From contig JADANN010000249.1 in assembly GCA_018806985.1 (NCBI GenBank), positions 124,001 to 188,000 of the forward strand: a stretch of 64,000 nucleotides of DNA, in the 5' to 3' direction. A program made the position numbers and the translations under genes. The notes under the pieces are model-generated. The model worked only from the letters and a program-made list of their open reading frames with translations. It made no database searches and had not been told where the DNA came from. Below, piece after piece: positions 48,400 through 59,789 of this stretch. Positions within the stretch are counted from its first letter, which is position 1; each line of letters begins with the position of its first letter. The stretch comes from Angiostrongylus vasorum (lineage: Eukaryota; Nematoda; Chromadorea; Rhabditida; Metastrongylidae).

Positions 48400-49010
48400 A
48401 TTCTTGTAAAAAGGACAAGTAGCTACCCAAAGAACCTCTGCTGGACTAATAAAATGGCTTTGACAAGAAGAGAAGAACTACATCACTGAAACCTGTTACG
48501 AAGTTGGAATCGTTTGAGGCGGACAAGCACTGAAAATCGTTGGACTAAAACTACCGTAATTTTACAACTGTGATATCCTTCTCATGGAAACTTCCTTGAG
48601 GCTACTGTTGTTGTTGTCCTATCACAGCCGCAGCTTTTTCAATGCTAAGGAATTAACGTTGGAATACTGGAAATGATAATTGTAATTAGTCACCATGAAA
48701 CTGCACGGATAACACACAGTTGGTGGTTCTCTTCAATATGTTCAGGGCATTGTTCGAGGCCACCTTAGAGCATCCAAGCCTTTCATCCCTCCGAGAACGA
48801 GGATTTGTTAACACACTTGTCCGCGGAGCCCTTTTCGCTTCACACGACGTAGCATCGCTTCAGTCAGAGAATCGACACTCGGATGGTGAGAATTGACTAG
48901 ACCAGTACAGTATTCTACGGCACTCTTAATAAGACCGAAAATTCCCAAGCACGAGCCGAATGCACACGTTCTTTCGAAGGCTTCGTTGCTGGTAAAAAGG
49001 ATAAAAAGGA
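48400..49010. other. mostly unassigned
   Basis: Position 48750-48830 has a fragment with gccaccttagagcatccaag and cctttcatccctccgag, blocks shared by SINE-A and SINE-C. The rest shows nothing. Confidence 0.35.
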
Positions 49011-49011
49011 C

Positions 49012-49273
49012 AAAGTTCTCGGCGTTGATCAATTCTTGAAGAATGCACCACACATTCGACTTCACTGAGCATCTTTGGAGGTGAATGAATGCATATCTGG
49101 CCTTTATAATGAATCGCAGTATCCTACCGCTGTGTGGGACCAGTGCTGCTATCATCCCGGAGAAGTCTGGTGCGAATTTGTGAACCACGGAGGGATAGAG
49201 AGGTTTGTGGGCCTTGAATCGATCCCATGTGTATTCCGGGGCACCTCCGACCACTGCGCTACAGGCGCCCTCT
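49012..49273 (-). repeat. SINE-A (tRNA-derived) copy
   Basis: Minus orientation. The 3' end is preceded by the tail aaaaaggataaaaaggac, so in element orientation the tail is a tandem of a TCC(T)TTT-like unit. The head is at 49235-49265 (gcgcagtggtcggaggtgcc in element orientation). Confidence 0.75.
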
Positions 49274-49279
49274 TTTGAA

Positions 49280-49888
49280 TGAGCGGATGCCGATTTTTGT
49301 TGCTAGTAGATAATAGTAAACTACATAAATGAAGAAACCATAGCGATTGCCACAGTACATGTCAGGACATGCAAAAATTTGCAAAAGTCACCTTATAAAG
49401 TGGATACAACATACAATTGCTTTTGGTTTCCTGAGCAAAAACAGTGAATATGGAATGGAAAGTTTTTTCGGGTTACACAAAGAACGAATGAAAGGATGGA
49501 AGAAGTACGAACTATGAACTGAACTAAGTAGTGGCAGACCAACAGGACGATTGAACTTGAGTCAAAAAAGACTTAGAAAAGCGCCAAGGGCAGACGCCCA
49601 CATGACAGCTATCGTAACACGTCTTAACACCGTGCAATACCTGTCAAATGGACGGCGCAAACACCGGATTTGCCGTGTTTCACGAGTTTCATGGAAATCG
49701 ATCGGTGTATAGAAGTGCCCACCTCGTGCCGTCAAGCGATCGCTAGCCGTGGCATCCAGGGAAACTACCAGCTTAGGAGTGGACTACTCTTTAACTCCTT
49801 TTTGCCATCCGAAGAGATAGATAGCAGTATAAGAGTTTCATAGGCTACACAATGAAATCAATGTGACAAACCCAAACCTAGCCGCAAA
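49280..49888. other. no assigned feature
   Basis: Nothing recognised. Confidence 0.3.
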
Positions 49889-49889
49889 G

Positions 49890-50160
49890 GATAAAGGATA
49901 AAGCTCTCGCGTTGATCATTCCCTAAGCGATGCGCCATGGATTCGACTTCGTTAAGCATCGTTTGGAGATGATTGAATGCATATCTGGCCTTTACAATGA
50001 CTCGCTGGCCTATCGATGTATCGAGCCAGTGCTGCTAGACAAGTCTGGTACCAATTTGCTGACACCGGAAGGATGGAGGGCTTGGTGGGCTATGGGCATG
50101 GGGATAGCTTCCACGTGTGTGTTGCAGGACGCGTCCGACCACTACGCCACACGCGCCTTA
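49890..50160 (-). repeat. SINE-A (tRNA-derived) copy
   Basis: Minus orientation with the tail ggataaaggataaagctc and head gtggcgtagtggtcggacgc (element orientation). A short deletion lies in the body near 50038. Confidence 0.8.
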
Positions 50161-50169
50161 ACCCTAGCG

Positions 50170-51015
50170 GTACAATCTTCTGAACCTAGCTTTCCGTCTC
50201 GTAATTCGGATTGATGTATCTGTTTTTGAAGTGAATTTGATTGTTTATTAATGAAATGAGCAATGATGCATTTCTTACCAAAACTTCTATAGAACCGTGA
50301 GCGCGACTAGTAGTTATTTTACAAAACACTTCCTTACAGCAATAAGAAGTTCTGTTGTCCATGTTGGTCCTGTTTATCTCTAAAAATCACTACTTACCGT
50401 TCTAGTTAGCAAAGTTCGAATATCAGGTATGATGCCTTTCATATGGTTAAAACACGCCGAACAAGTAGAGTGTTGACATGTAACCGTACTTGTTCAGTTG
50501 GATCCTCAGCACTAAAGTCAATCTTCCGACGGGCTTGTTGGTTAGTAGAAGATTACGATGAAGTACTTTTCGAAGCGTTGTCTCGTTATGTGCAGCACCC
50601 ACCGTAACAGCTAAGGATTCCTTCTAATGAATTCTTTCAAATATTTTACCCAAGAAATAGAAGTTAATAACCCTGCCACAAGGCTTCTTCCCTAGCAGAA
50701 GGCGCTCCGAGCCCTTTCAGGTTCAGTTTGAGTTTTCGCTTTCAAAAAGCGGTGATTCACTGAAAGTAACTGGGTGGCTGAACCTTTAACATTCAATAAA
50801 GAGGAAAAAGGACTGCTTAGTTTTCTACAAGTGAGTTGTTACGAAATGCTTTGTCTTTTCTATGAACCGGATTCACATAGTGTGGCAATCTCGACAGTTC
50901 ATTCACACGGCCTGTTGTCTTGCATCCATCACTAAGGAATCTGATCTTATTTCGTCAGGATTCATCAGATGCTTGACGATGTTGGTCTTCCTTATAAATG
51001 ACGTACGTCGGGATC
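50170..51015. other. no assigned feature
   Basis: Nothing recognised. Confidence 0.3.
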
Positions 51016-51017
51016 AG

Positions 51018-51110
51018 AGGTCATAGTGGTTAAGTATTGGCCGGGTCCATACCTCCACGTTCGACAAATCGGTACCAGATTGACTGGGAAAAACTCCTTC
51101 CCATGCACAA
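51018..51110 (+). repeat. tRNA-like SINE head fragment
   Basis: ggtcatagtggttaagtat (A-box-like) followed by cacgttcgacaaatcggtac (B-box-like), then taccagattgactggga as in SINE-A and SINE-C bodies. No cloverleaf. Confidence 0.4.
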
Positions 51111-51114
51111 ATGC

Positions 51115-52025
51115 TGGCGATCGCATACAGTCCTACCCATTAGAGAATTAGGAATGCCATAGTAGGACAATTCCATGAATTCAGAGAGAGCCTACTCAAC
51201 CAGCAGAAAATCCCAGTTACAAAGAAAACTAAATCAGCAACGGCTTGACGATCAGTGGCAAAAAATAAAGTGAATATGTTCATACTAACTGTCTTTGTTG
51301 TGTTGACATGGGCTTACTGTGTAATCATGAAATTCGATGGCTGACTTTCCCGCGATGTCGTCTTCTTCAGGTCTTAGACGTATTTCATGTAACCCTGTTC
51401 ATACAAATCGATGAATTCTCTGTACTATTAGCACAGGTCCAACGTATCAATGTGTACTAATTTGTTAAAAACTACTCACCGTTCCCGTTATGCACGGTGT
51501 GAGACCGGCCTGTGCTGTCCACGTAGACGACACGCAAAGTGAGCCCAGATCAAAAAAAATCAATTTAAGAAAAGGGGCCAAGTAACGTGTCTCGGTGAGC
51601 TGTTCGTCTTTTTCGATCCTTTTTTGGGCCAATTTCCATCCATTGTACAGAAATCATAAAGAAGTTCCCCTAACAGCTGTTCATTGATAGGCTATCATGT
51701 GTGAGTAGCCGTGCTTGTCAATCGCCAGGCAACGTCGATTGCAAAGAAGAATTTGCTCAAAATACATATGCTGTATATAGAGTTGAGAGTCCGTTTTGAT
51801 AAACTAGCACTGGAATTTGGTTATAAAGAAGTAGAGGACGCCGAAGGCAGTGTGTCGCTGTACTGTCAATTGAAATGGTGACTATTTGATACGAGTCTTT
51901 CCCTGCCATGATTTACGTACATGGCTCTTCCTAATTGCATATAAAAGCGCTCCACAGATTCAGCTCATTTCCTCACATCCATCAACCACTATGGTTCGGC
52001 TGCTGCTTGAAGATTTCCACTTCAT
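51115..52025. other. mostly unassigned
   Basis: Position 51338-51372 (minus) has a diverged hammerhead-like motif (CUGAAGA ... GGAAAGUC). The phrase caccgttc..tgcacggtgtgagaccggcc near 51478-51510 recurs at 52285-52320, showing a further repeat shared by the two stretches. No gene is seen. Confidence 0.35.
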
Positions 52026-52029
52026 CTTG

Positions 52030-52240
52030 CATGTCGTAGAATGCTGGTCGAGTCGATTCTCCTTATAGCTGAGCTAGAGCGTTCCCAATTGGATTGCGGA
52101 AAGTGTTTTTTTTTCGGAGAAGCCCAGTACCAATTTCACAACCCCGGAACGTTGACAAACTTGGTGAGTCCGGAGCGGGGTAGAAGCGACACCTTGCTCA
52201 TGTTGACAGGCATCACTACTACTGTGCTATCTGCCCAATG
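52030..52240 (-). repeat. SINE-C (tRNA-like head) copy
   Basis: Minus orientation. Head gatagcacagtagtagtgatg (element orientation), then a ctaccccgctccgg B-box position that has decayed, then caatccaattgggaacgctc. Confidence 0.6.
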
Positions 52241-52249
52241 GACACAATT

Positions 52250-53160
52250 TTCAGTACCACTAACTAAGTTTCTGTCGAAACTATTCACCGTTCTGTTTTT
52301 GTACGGTGTGAAACCGGCCGCGTGCTGCCCGGGTAGGTGACACGCTAAATAAGCGCAGATCAAAAAAATCAATATGAGAAATGCTCCAGGTCACGTGTCA
52401 TTGTGAGATATTCGTCTTTTAGACCAATTTTTGGTACACTGTGCGCTGTTTTGCTAGCCAGATTTCTGTACCTTTCATTTCAATATAGCGCTGTATGTTT
52501 ATCGAATAGTGATTTGCGATACGGCAGAGCTAAATTTGAATAGCACGATTTCGCCTTTGCTTATCGTTGCCTTATTTTGTAAGACAATTAAGCTCCATTG
52601 CTGGAAACGAACCCACATTCGGAATCAACTCTATCCTTTTTTTCATTCATCAAGTCTTCACCAGAAAAGCTTTAGTGCAAGCGAAAGCATTTTTAACCGA
52701 AAGAAATGTCTGGATCTAATAGAATGAGAACCAAGGATCAGTTCCAAAAAATTGTAAAGAAATCTTCTCCCAGGGCAAAATAGTCATCGTATTGAAGTCC
52801 TTGCTTTTGCAGCGCTAATTTTTTAGTCCTTTGATTTAACTTTCTAGACAGATCGCCTTTACGATAGTGCTAGCAGAGACTTTTTGAAGTAGTAGATCAA
52901 ACGAGGTTTTGGTCAACACCGTCTTCACATCAATGACTGCCTGACCGCGTCATCTCCATTGACGTCTGAAATCAATAGGGGAAACGAATTTGAGTAAATT
53001 TGAACCTATGCTGTCTTAGCACACGAACTATTTTTTATGAAATTAGCAACGACAAAGACATGACGACGATAAAAACGAGTGGACAATACACCGGTCCTCA
53101 CGAAAACTTTTGAAAAAGTGAAAAAAATATGTAAAAATGACCAGCATGATGTGGTGCTGA
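52250..53160. other. mostly unassigned
   Basis: Position 52285-52400 repeats blocks of 51478-51600 (gtacggtgtgaaaccggcc, gcagatcaaaaaaatcaata). No gene is seen. Confidence 0.35.
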
Positions 53161-53164
53161 AGGC

Positions 53165-53320
53165 GTTAGCCTCCGGAAAGGATAAGAGCGCGTTCGTTCC
53201 ACACCGCAGACACCTGCGGTACGGAGTTTTGCAAATATCTCAGCATCATTGTTGTTGTATTTCGCATAATTACCCTGCCTACCCTGCCATGAAACATTGT
53301 GAGGGGCAGCAAATAAAAGG
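53165..53320 (+). repeat. SINE-B family copy, 3' part
   Basis: Plus orientation: ctccggaaaggataagagcg, cgttcgttccacacc, gagttttgcaaatatctcagc, then the tail with gcagcaaataaaag. Confidence 0.65.
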
Positions 53321-53324
53321 TAAA

Positions 53325-53820
53325 CAATGTAAAAAATGCTTTACAATGACGAAAACAATTCACGTGCCATGCAAGTCACTCTGAAAATTTGACACGGCTT
53401 TCAATCCATGAATTTCAGCAGCCGATTTTTGACCCGATGAAATCCTCCGTCAGAATGGAGCCCATACTTGGATCGGCGTTTGTCATCAGTGTTACGATTT
53501 CATGCAGTTCAATATTAAAACAATTTATCCCGTTGTAATACTTTTCTATAATAATGGAGAATATGAATTGAGTGAAGAAAATTCTGGAATTGAATTGAAT
53601 TAAGAATTCTAGAATGAGAATTCACAAAGCAGTTCTGTAACCCAATTTAGACGAGAGGAAACGAGTAGGGGTACTCGGAAAGCAATTGCTGCAAGATGAG
53701 AACGTAGCACTGGCATGTGAATAGAAAAGTGTTGAAAATAAGAAGTTGAGCTATATAACCATAGAAAGCCAGGAATTATGAGGCTGACAGCATTAGGAGT
53801 AAATGGAATTTGAATAATTC
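53325..53820. other. no assigned feature
   Basis: Nothing recognised. Confidence 0.3.
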
Positions 53821-53821
53821 T

Positions 53822-53930
53822 GTAACAATAACAATAACAATGGTGATAACAATAAATGACGATAACATTAATAATAACAACAAGTAATGGCAACAATAAT
53901 AATAATATTAGTAACAATAGTTCTCCCAAC
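53822..53930. repeat. (AAT/AAC)n low-complexity tract
   Basis: Imperfect AAC/AAT triplets. A similar tract lies at 54308-54360, so the repeat D copy between them is flanked on both sides. It may have inserted into a microsatellite. Confidence 0.75.
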
Positions 53931-54312
53931 GGTTTACAGCCTCATCCAGCCTCATCGAGGCTTGGAGGTGTTGTCGACCTGAGATGTACAGAGGGGGATC
54001 CATCCCCCCACCAAGGTCTCCCAAGCCGAGAAGGAGTCCGGCGTTTCCATCAGGAAGCCCAGCTAAGAGTAAACTAATACCAGGATACGTCATCGTCCTC
54101 GTAGTAAACTAAACGCATGGTGGCAAATCTCCCTCTGATCCACAACGGCTGCGACTGCCTGTGGCGGTGACGACCGGGGGGCAGTCTTTGGCCAGACTGT
54201 CCTCGGTACTCCGGGGAACCACAGTGGCTAAACCAGAAATCTCTGGAAAATGGAAATTATGCTGGTGCTCACACAACCAGCGAAGAGGGGCGACCCAAGT
54301 ATCCATTAACAA
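53925..54312 (-). repeat. 385-bp interspersed repeat D
   Basis: Inverted copy from ctcccaacggtttacagcc to gacccaagtatccatt, flanked by (AAT)n on both sides. A 100-base fragment of the same family follows at 54590-54690. Confidence 0.75.
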
Positions 54313-54359
54313 TGGTAGTAATAACAATAACAGCAATAGTAATAATGATAATAGTGAAA

Positions 54360-54940
54360 CAACTACATTAATAGCACAGGAAGTGGCAAACTCTTTTCGA
54401 AAGGTTTACAAGTGTTTATATTCGTTGTATTTCGTTGGTGAAGAAGACTTTAACACTTTGACGCATTCAGCAACGTCTGAAGTGCCTGCCTTCGGTCGAG
54501 CTACGAATGTGATGAAATCTTTATACAATCTCTCATATTGGGTGCATCGTCTTATTTCATAAGCTAGTAGATTTCGACATTTATGTCACTTAAGGAAGGC
54601 TTGGGCAGCAAATGTCCAACCGAATGGAAATTATACTGGTGTCTCCACAACCACTATAGTTGGGCGATCTAAGTATCCACATGGGTGTTGCGCATCTTCA
54701 AAAAGACCGCCTTCTTTATTTTAGATCGAACTATCGAATATGTAATAAGCAAACAAGTATATATATAGCGCAGTATGCTTACAACAACATTACCACAAGA
54801 TGGCTCTACTTTCGTCCTTCGAACTGACTGCCTTAGTATGTTTCAGGGTATACTGTGATAGTCCATGAACAACAGGCTTGCTTTCAAACTCATCATTGAT
54901 TAAGAAGTTTTCCTGCCTTTAATAGGTCGACGACTATAAG
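54360..54940. other. mostly unassigned
   Basis: Contains the 54590-54690 repeat D fragment (ggaaattatactggtgtc, ccaagtatccac). Nothing else is seen. Confidence 0.35.
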
Positions 54941-55193
54941 GATAAAGCTCTTGGAGTTGATCAATCTCCGAGGGACGTGAAATGCATTCGACTTCATCAA
55001 ACATCGGTAGAGGTGGTTGACTGCATATGTGGCCTTTACAATGGTTTGCGGTGGCTTACCGATGTATCGACCCAGTGCTGCTATCCTACCAGACAGGTCC
55101 GGTACCAATTTGCCCACCATGGAAGATGCAAGGCCTGGGATCGAACCCATATGGACCGCAGGGGTGTCGTTAACCACTGCGCCACATGCGGCC
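54940..55193 (-). repeat. SINE-A (tRNA-derived) copy
   Basis: Minus orientation. Element-orientation head gtggcgcagtggttaacgac fits an A box well; gggttcgatccc is a perfect-looking B box. This is the clearest tRNA-type promoter pair in the window. Confidence 0.85.
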
Positions 55194-55199
55194 TATTCT

Positions 55200-55970
55200 T
55201 AGAACGTAAACATGAGATCCTCAACACAATATTTGTACCACAGTGGAATAAAGCTATATGAATTCCACTATTTCCAAAGATATTTTAGTTTCCCAGTTCA
55301 TAAGTAAATTGACAATTGCCGCGTCGAATTTGCATGGCGGCCGCAAAATTGGCAATCCCTTGTCGGCTCAACGCGACCATGCGAACTTGGACATTATTTT
55401 TTTATAACAATCGGAGTAGAACGGCTTAACGTAACCATAGGACAACATCCGATTCAGCGACAGCAATGTAATAAGGAGTATTGGTCAGAATAAAGACATA
55501 CATGGTATAAGATGGCCTAAACGAATCCACGTAAGGCCGGACCATCTATATAGAAAATGTAGTTACAACGACAAATGCTGGATCATTGTTTAACCCTTCC
55601 AAATGAAAGCATAATCAAGTACCCAACATGAAAACAACTTATAGCAAAACGAACAAAGATGTGTGCAAATACTGGTTACCACCATGATATAATCTTCCTT
55701 TTTTTTCCTTGCTTACATTTTTCTTTTTTAAAAGGTTGTTCACCCAAGTCCACCATAAAAACTTTCGTGCAGTCCACGAGCAGCTTTTCAGCTTCTTTTA
55801 CACTGGGAAAGGCTTCATTTTCTGACTTTACCTCTTCGTTCACCTTTTCGGCTTCACTTCTTTTTCAAAGTTCTACTTCATCCGTTTGTCGCGGTGTGCC
55901 CGACTTATTCCGAAAACTTGCCTTTTATTTCTTCTCTAAAGCGACTTTTTATACCACTTTAAAAAAATGA
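55200..55970. other. mostly unassigned; possible short acidic coding relic
   Basis: Minus strand 55700-55860 reads EAEKVNEEVKSENEAF followed by EAEKLLVDCTKVFMVDLGEQ, a charged, exon-like stretch. There is a stop just upstream and no recognisable family. Confidence 0.3.
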
Positions 55971-55971
55971 A

Positions 55972-56240
55972 AGGATGAAGTTCTCGGCGTTGATCAATCC
56001 CTGAGGGATGCTCCATGCATTCGACTTCATTAAATACCGTTTGGAGGTGATTGAATGCGTATCTGGCCTTTACAATGACTCGCGGTGGCCTGCTGATGTA
56101 TCGAGCCAGTGCTGTTATCCTCCAAGACAACTACAGAACAAATTTGCCGACCCCGGAGAGATAGAAGGCTTGGTAGACCAGGGGCGCGCGGATCGTTCCC
56201 ATGTGTATTGCATGTCGCTTCTGACCACTGCACTACACGC
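55972..56240 (-). repeat. SINE-A (tRNA-derived) copy
   Basis: Minus orientation, full length, with tail aatgaaaggatgaagttc on the left and the head at 56215-56240. Confidence 0.8.
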
Positions 56241-56244
56241 TTTC

Positions 56245-56845
56245 CTACTTCATATCACTTCAGAGAATTCATTTTAATGATGAGTAATGACCCCAGTAAG
56301 ACGTTTCCTTCTTTGTTTCAGAAGCTTTCTGCTATGAACTGTAGTTTAGTGTAAATGCAGCCTAGAGCACTGTAATACTCTGAATTTAGTGCCATACCCT
56401 GCCCTTCTTGCCTAGGGAATTTTGTAACCGCTCATTTCTTCTACACCTCGGAATTCAATTGCAACAAAAGACGATAAAGCAGATGACTCTTCAGAAATAA
56501 TTCTGAGTAATTCCATGGTTAGAAATTTGAAGTAATGCACATGACCATGTGAACAGCTTAGCCGACTTTTTCTAGATCGACTTGCCGTAGAAACTGCTTC
56601 AAGAATTTTCCGTTCTTCTTGTGAATGCCTAAAGTTACCAGTTTTTCGGAAACAAAAAAAATTGGAGGCAATAAATAAAAAATGCTGCTGAACAAGCTTC
56701 ATCTTTAGATTTTCGAACAGAGTTAATCCATTATGTCAATGTAATATCGCCCCCCTACCCATTCTAAGGAATCAGATACGCAACGCCTGTAAGCGGGATA
56801 TCATGCAGCAGGACAAGGCAGTGTCCTCCAACGCATCTTTCTATG
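56245..56845. other. no assigned feature
   Basis: The minus ORF 56412-56702 begins with a hydrophobic MKLVQQHFLFIASNFFCF that resembles a signal peptide. The rest has no motif or Cys pattern, so I do not call it. Confidence 0.3.
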
Positions 56846-56849
56846 TTCA

Positions 56850-57235
56850 CCTCCCAACGGTTTAACCAGTCGTCGTGGCTGGGAGGTGTTTCTGAGTGTC
56901 GGGTTGCGATGTAGGGATTCATCCCCTAGCAGGGTCTCCCATGCTGTGAAAGAGTCCCACGTTTCCACCAGGAAGCCCAGTTAAGAGTGAACCAATATCA
57001 GGATCTATCACCGTCCCTGGTATCAAACTAGTCGCATGGTGGCAAATTTTCCTCTGGTCCACAAATGCGGCGACTGCTTGTGCTGGTGACGACATGGAAA
57101 AAGACTTTGGCTTGGCTGACCTCGGAACTCCAGGGAAGCACAACGCCTGAACCAGCAAAACTCTTAAACAATGGAAACTATGCTGGGACCCGCATAACCA
57201 GTGAACACGGGCCATCCAAGCATCCAAGGAAATAA
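56850..57235 (-). repeat. 385-bp interspersed repeat D
   Basis: Inverted full copy from ctcccaacggtttaaccag to ccatccaagcatccaagg. Confidence 0.75.
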
Positions 57236-57239
57236 GTAT

Positions 57240-58280
57240 CTTCAATGTTTCCAGCCACCGCCGTTTAAAATTTCAACAAATGACATATAGATAATGGGAG
57301 CAAACGTGTACTTCAACCGACTCAGTTACTTCCCTCTGTGAAGGGTTCTTATTCCAAATAGGTTCCTACATGGATTGTGCACTTCCTTTTTTCTTAGATA
57401 TCTTTTTTTACGGAATATCCTTCAATTTTTTGAGTAAACACTTTGGAGCACACACCAAGTAACATGCTCAGATCGAGTAGGAAACGACATCCAGGATTCA
57501 GCGATAGTTGCTTTGTTCGATAGCGAAGTCGATGCTTTGTGGTCTTTGTTTGCAGTATGGTGTGTGTCAGGTGGAACAAATACATGTTCAGAATTAAAGT
57601 TTCCATTAGAAATGGTAGCAACGTGTAACGATGTAGAAATGAGCTCATATGGGTTCTTAAATGTTGGTTAAGGAACACCATAGGATTCCTTGCTTTCAAA
57701 TTTCACTTAATACCATCAATCTTTGCTTTTTTGAAAAAAAACTACACGGTGCTTTGATGGCTTTGATGTTTTACTTTCCTATTGTGCATGAAACTTTCCC
57801 CCGTAACGAACGCTGCCGCCTTTACAGTAATTTGACTGGACAACAAATCTACGAAAAAGGAGCAAGAGAGGGATGCTTCGGCATGACCATCAAGTCTGTG
57901 GAAGACCTTTTACCTAAAACATTGTCAACATTTCCCCAAGCAGTGCAGTGATTTTCAGTTTCACTTGGTATGCGATCGCGTTAATTGTGAACATGTAATA
58001 TCTTAGACCCCCAACCGCATCATCATTTTGTAAACTAATACTTTTCCTCCTATCTCTTCGACAAGCCCTGGTTTTTTGAGAACAAAGATCGCCACTGGGT
58101 AATGGCTCTCTAGTTGCTACTCATGTGAGTACCGACTAGACCCCAAAAACAAATACCTGTCCTTCTCTAAGTGCAGTCTTCAATGCCGCCTCACTTGCTC
58201 CAGGTTTTCTTAAAGATCCTTCATTTTGAATCAACTGAACGAACAAGCAAAACCTTTTTCAAGATGTAAGACTTTCGGGT
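57240..58280. other. no assigned feature
   Basis: The plus ORF 57661-57951 (96 residues) has a varied, protein-like composition (HETFPRNERCRLYSN). I recognise no domain and no splice context supports it. Confidence 0.3.
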
Positions 58281-58282
58281 GC

Positions 58283-59786
58283 TTAATCAATGGAGCTATA
58301 GGTGATAACTACATTCATGATCCCCATTCTATTGAATAGGATCACTGGCAGTCGATTAGAAATGGAGACAATAGGCCCACGGCTGCCCTTCATCGAACAA
58401 AAACTAAATGAACAAAATGTTCCATTGTCATTGAAACCGTGGAATTTTGGAAAACACACGCTCACCGATAGCCCGTCAGCTTCTGATCCTTTTGGGCTTT
58501 AATCTCAACTCCTCCTTTTGGACATCCACCTTCGTCATAACCGTGAGAGATCGACCTCACTTCGACCTTGATTTTCTTACCTTCAGGGGCCTGAAACATG
58601 TATATCACGATCAAAACAATAATTCTTATTTGAAAAGTCGTACCGTAATCATATAATTGCAAAAGTTGAACTGATTTCTAGTAGTAGTACCAAAGCCAAG
58701 CCCATAAGCGAGATTTTGAGTTCGATTTCTTGCAACGAGATCTTCTCCACATCCCGACGGCTGAAACAGATTCAGTTTCTCTTTTTTATTGGATTTACGG
58801 TAATCCTTAACGCTCTTACTTACCCGCTGATCACATAGATTGCCACCGTAGCCACTCGGGCAAATACATGTGGAGCAGTGTCGTGGGTGAGGATAGCCCT
58901 CATTCGCACACTTGGCGGAAGTGGATTTCTTGCATATTGCTAAAGAATTAAAAATTTTCAGTGTTGTCGAGTTCTAATAAAAAATAGTTGTAAGACCAAC
59001 CATTGCATCCATAATGTTCGTTGATCATGAAAATATCTGAGAATGAAAGCAGCTCAGATCCCATGGTCTTTTGGTGCCAATGATCACTGGGAACCATGGT
59101 GGGCCGGCCGTTTGCAGAATAACTGGGGAATGCGGCAGTACAAAAAGCGCTGCGAAAAATTCCAAGCACATTTTTCTACACCTTAGCTCATCGTAGTGCA
59201 TGATGCTGCCGTAATCGTACGTTAGTCCATAGACACCAGCGTAACTCTCATTCAGTTTGTCGAAATCCGAGCGGTGGTTTGGCCAAACCAACATTATGAG
59301 TAATCTTCCTTAAATTCCATTCACTAATGCTTCTGTGAATACCCACTTTAATGTTTTTGCATGAGGATTAAAATGAAGCTGTCTCGATCATATCGTTCCA
59401 TTGTGTGAAATAATCCAAGCGCATGACCAATCTCATGAACAGCTGACCCAATCTTAATCATTTTCGATTGATTTACCGAGTTAAAACATGTGAGTAGGCC
59501 AAAAATATTGATGAAACGTGATAATGTATGAAGGCGTCGTACTGTTGGCTCGAAATTCCCAATGGAGAGGTGCTGATCTCCGCCACGTCGACCAACCGCG
59601 GAGAAACACCCCGGTTCTTTGACCACGACCACTTTGTCTCGAGCTGCAAATCAGTTAGTGTAAAAAGCATTTCATTTTTTTCTTGTAGGATGTAAGACAT
59701 GCCATTTTTGTCTTCAACGAAGTTGATGCAGGTGGCGTCGTTCCAAGCTTTTGCGCCAATTCTGAACAATTCTTGCACAAGGTGAT
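58283..59786 (-). pseudogene. astacin-EGF-CUB metalloprotease, copy 4
   Basis: Nine exons in minus order: 59786-59703 (RIGAKAWNDATCINF), 59643-59543 (DKVVVVKE, GRRGGDQ), 59452 to about 59320 (HEIGHALGLFH at 59437-59405, then RYDRD), 59282-59182 (Met-turn SIMHY), 59122-59001 (NEHYGCN), 58939-58824 (EGF, six Cys, PSGYGG), 58760-58644 and 58590-58466 (CUB, SGCGEDL and GYDEGGC), and 58403-58283 (C-terminus, stop TAA). All exons from the Met-turn on read in frame through GT-AG introns. Three oddities: the first donor is GC, not GT; an extra A in the run near 59358 ends the frame just after the zinc site; and the acceptor before the Met-turn exon reads GG (59283-59284) where other copies have AG. 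No signal or propeptide exon is found upstream, where a PLE lies instead. It would encode a secreted zinc protease. Confidence 0.85.
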
Positions 59787-59789
59787 CTA

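Noticed and set aside
48808..49254. 148-residue minus ORF
   Set aside because: Its first part in the minus direction is a SINE-A copy, and the rest has no recognisable feature.
52860..53010. Possible third RTE fragment on the minus strand (IDVKTVLTKTS)
   Set aside because: Only the IDVK word matches; the following residues do not follow the RTE pattern.
56412..56702. Minus ORF with signal-peptide-like start
   Set aside because: The remainder has no domain, Cys pattern or splice support.
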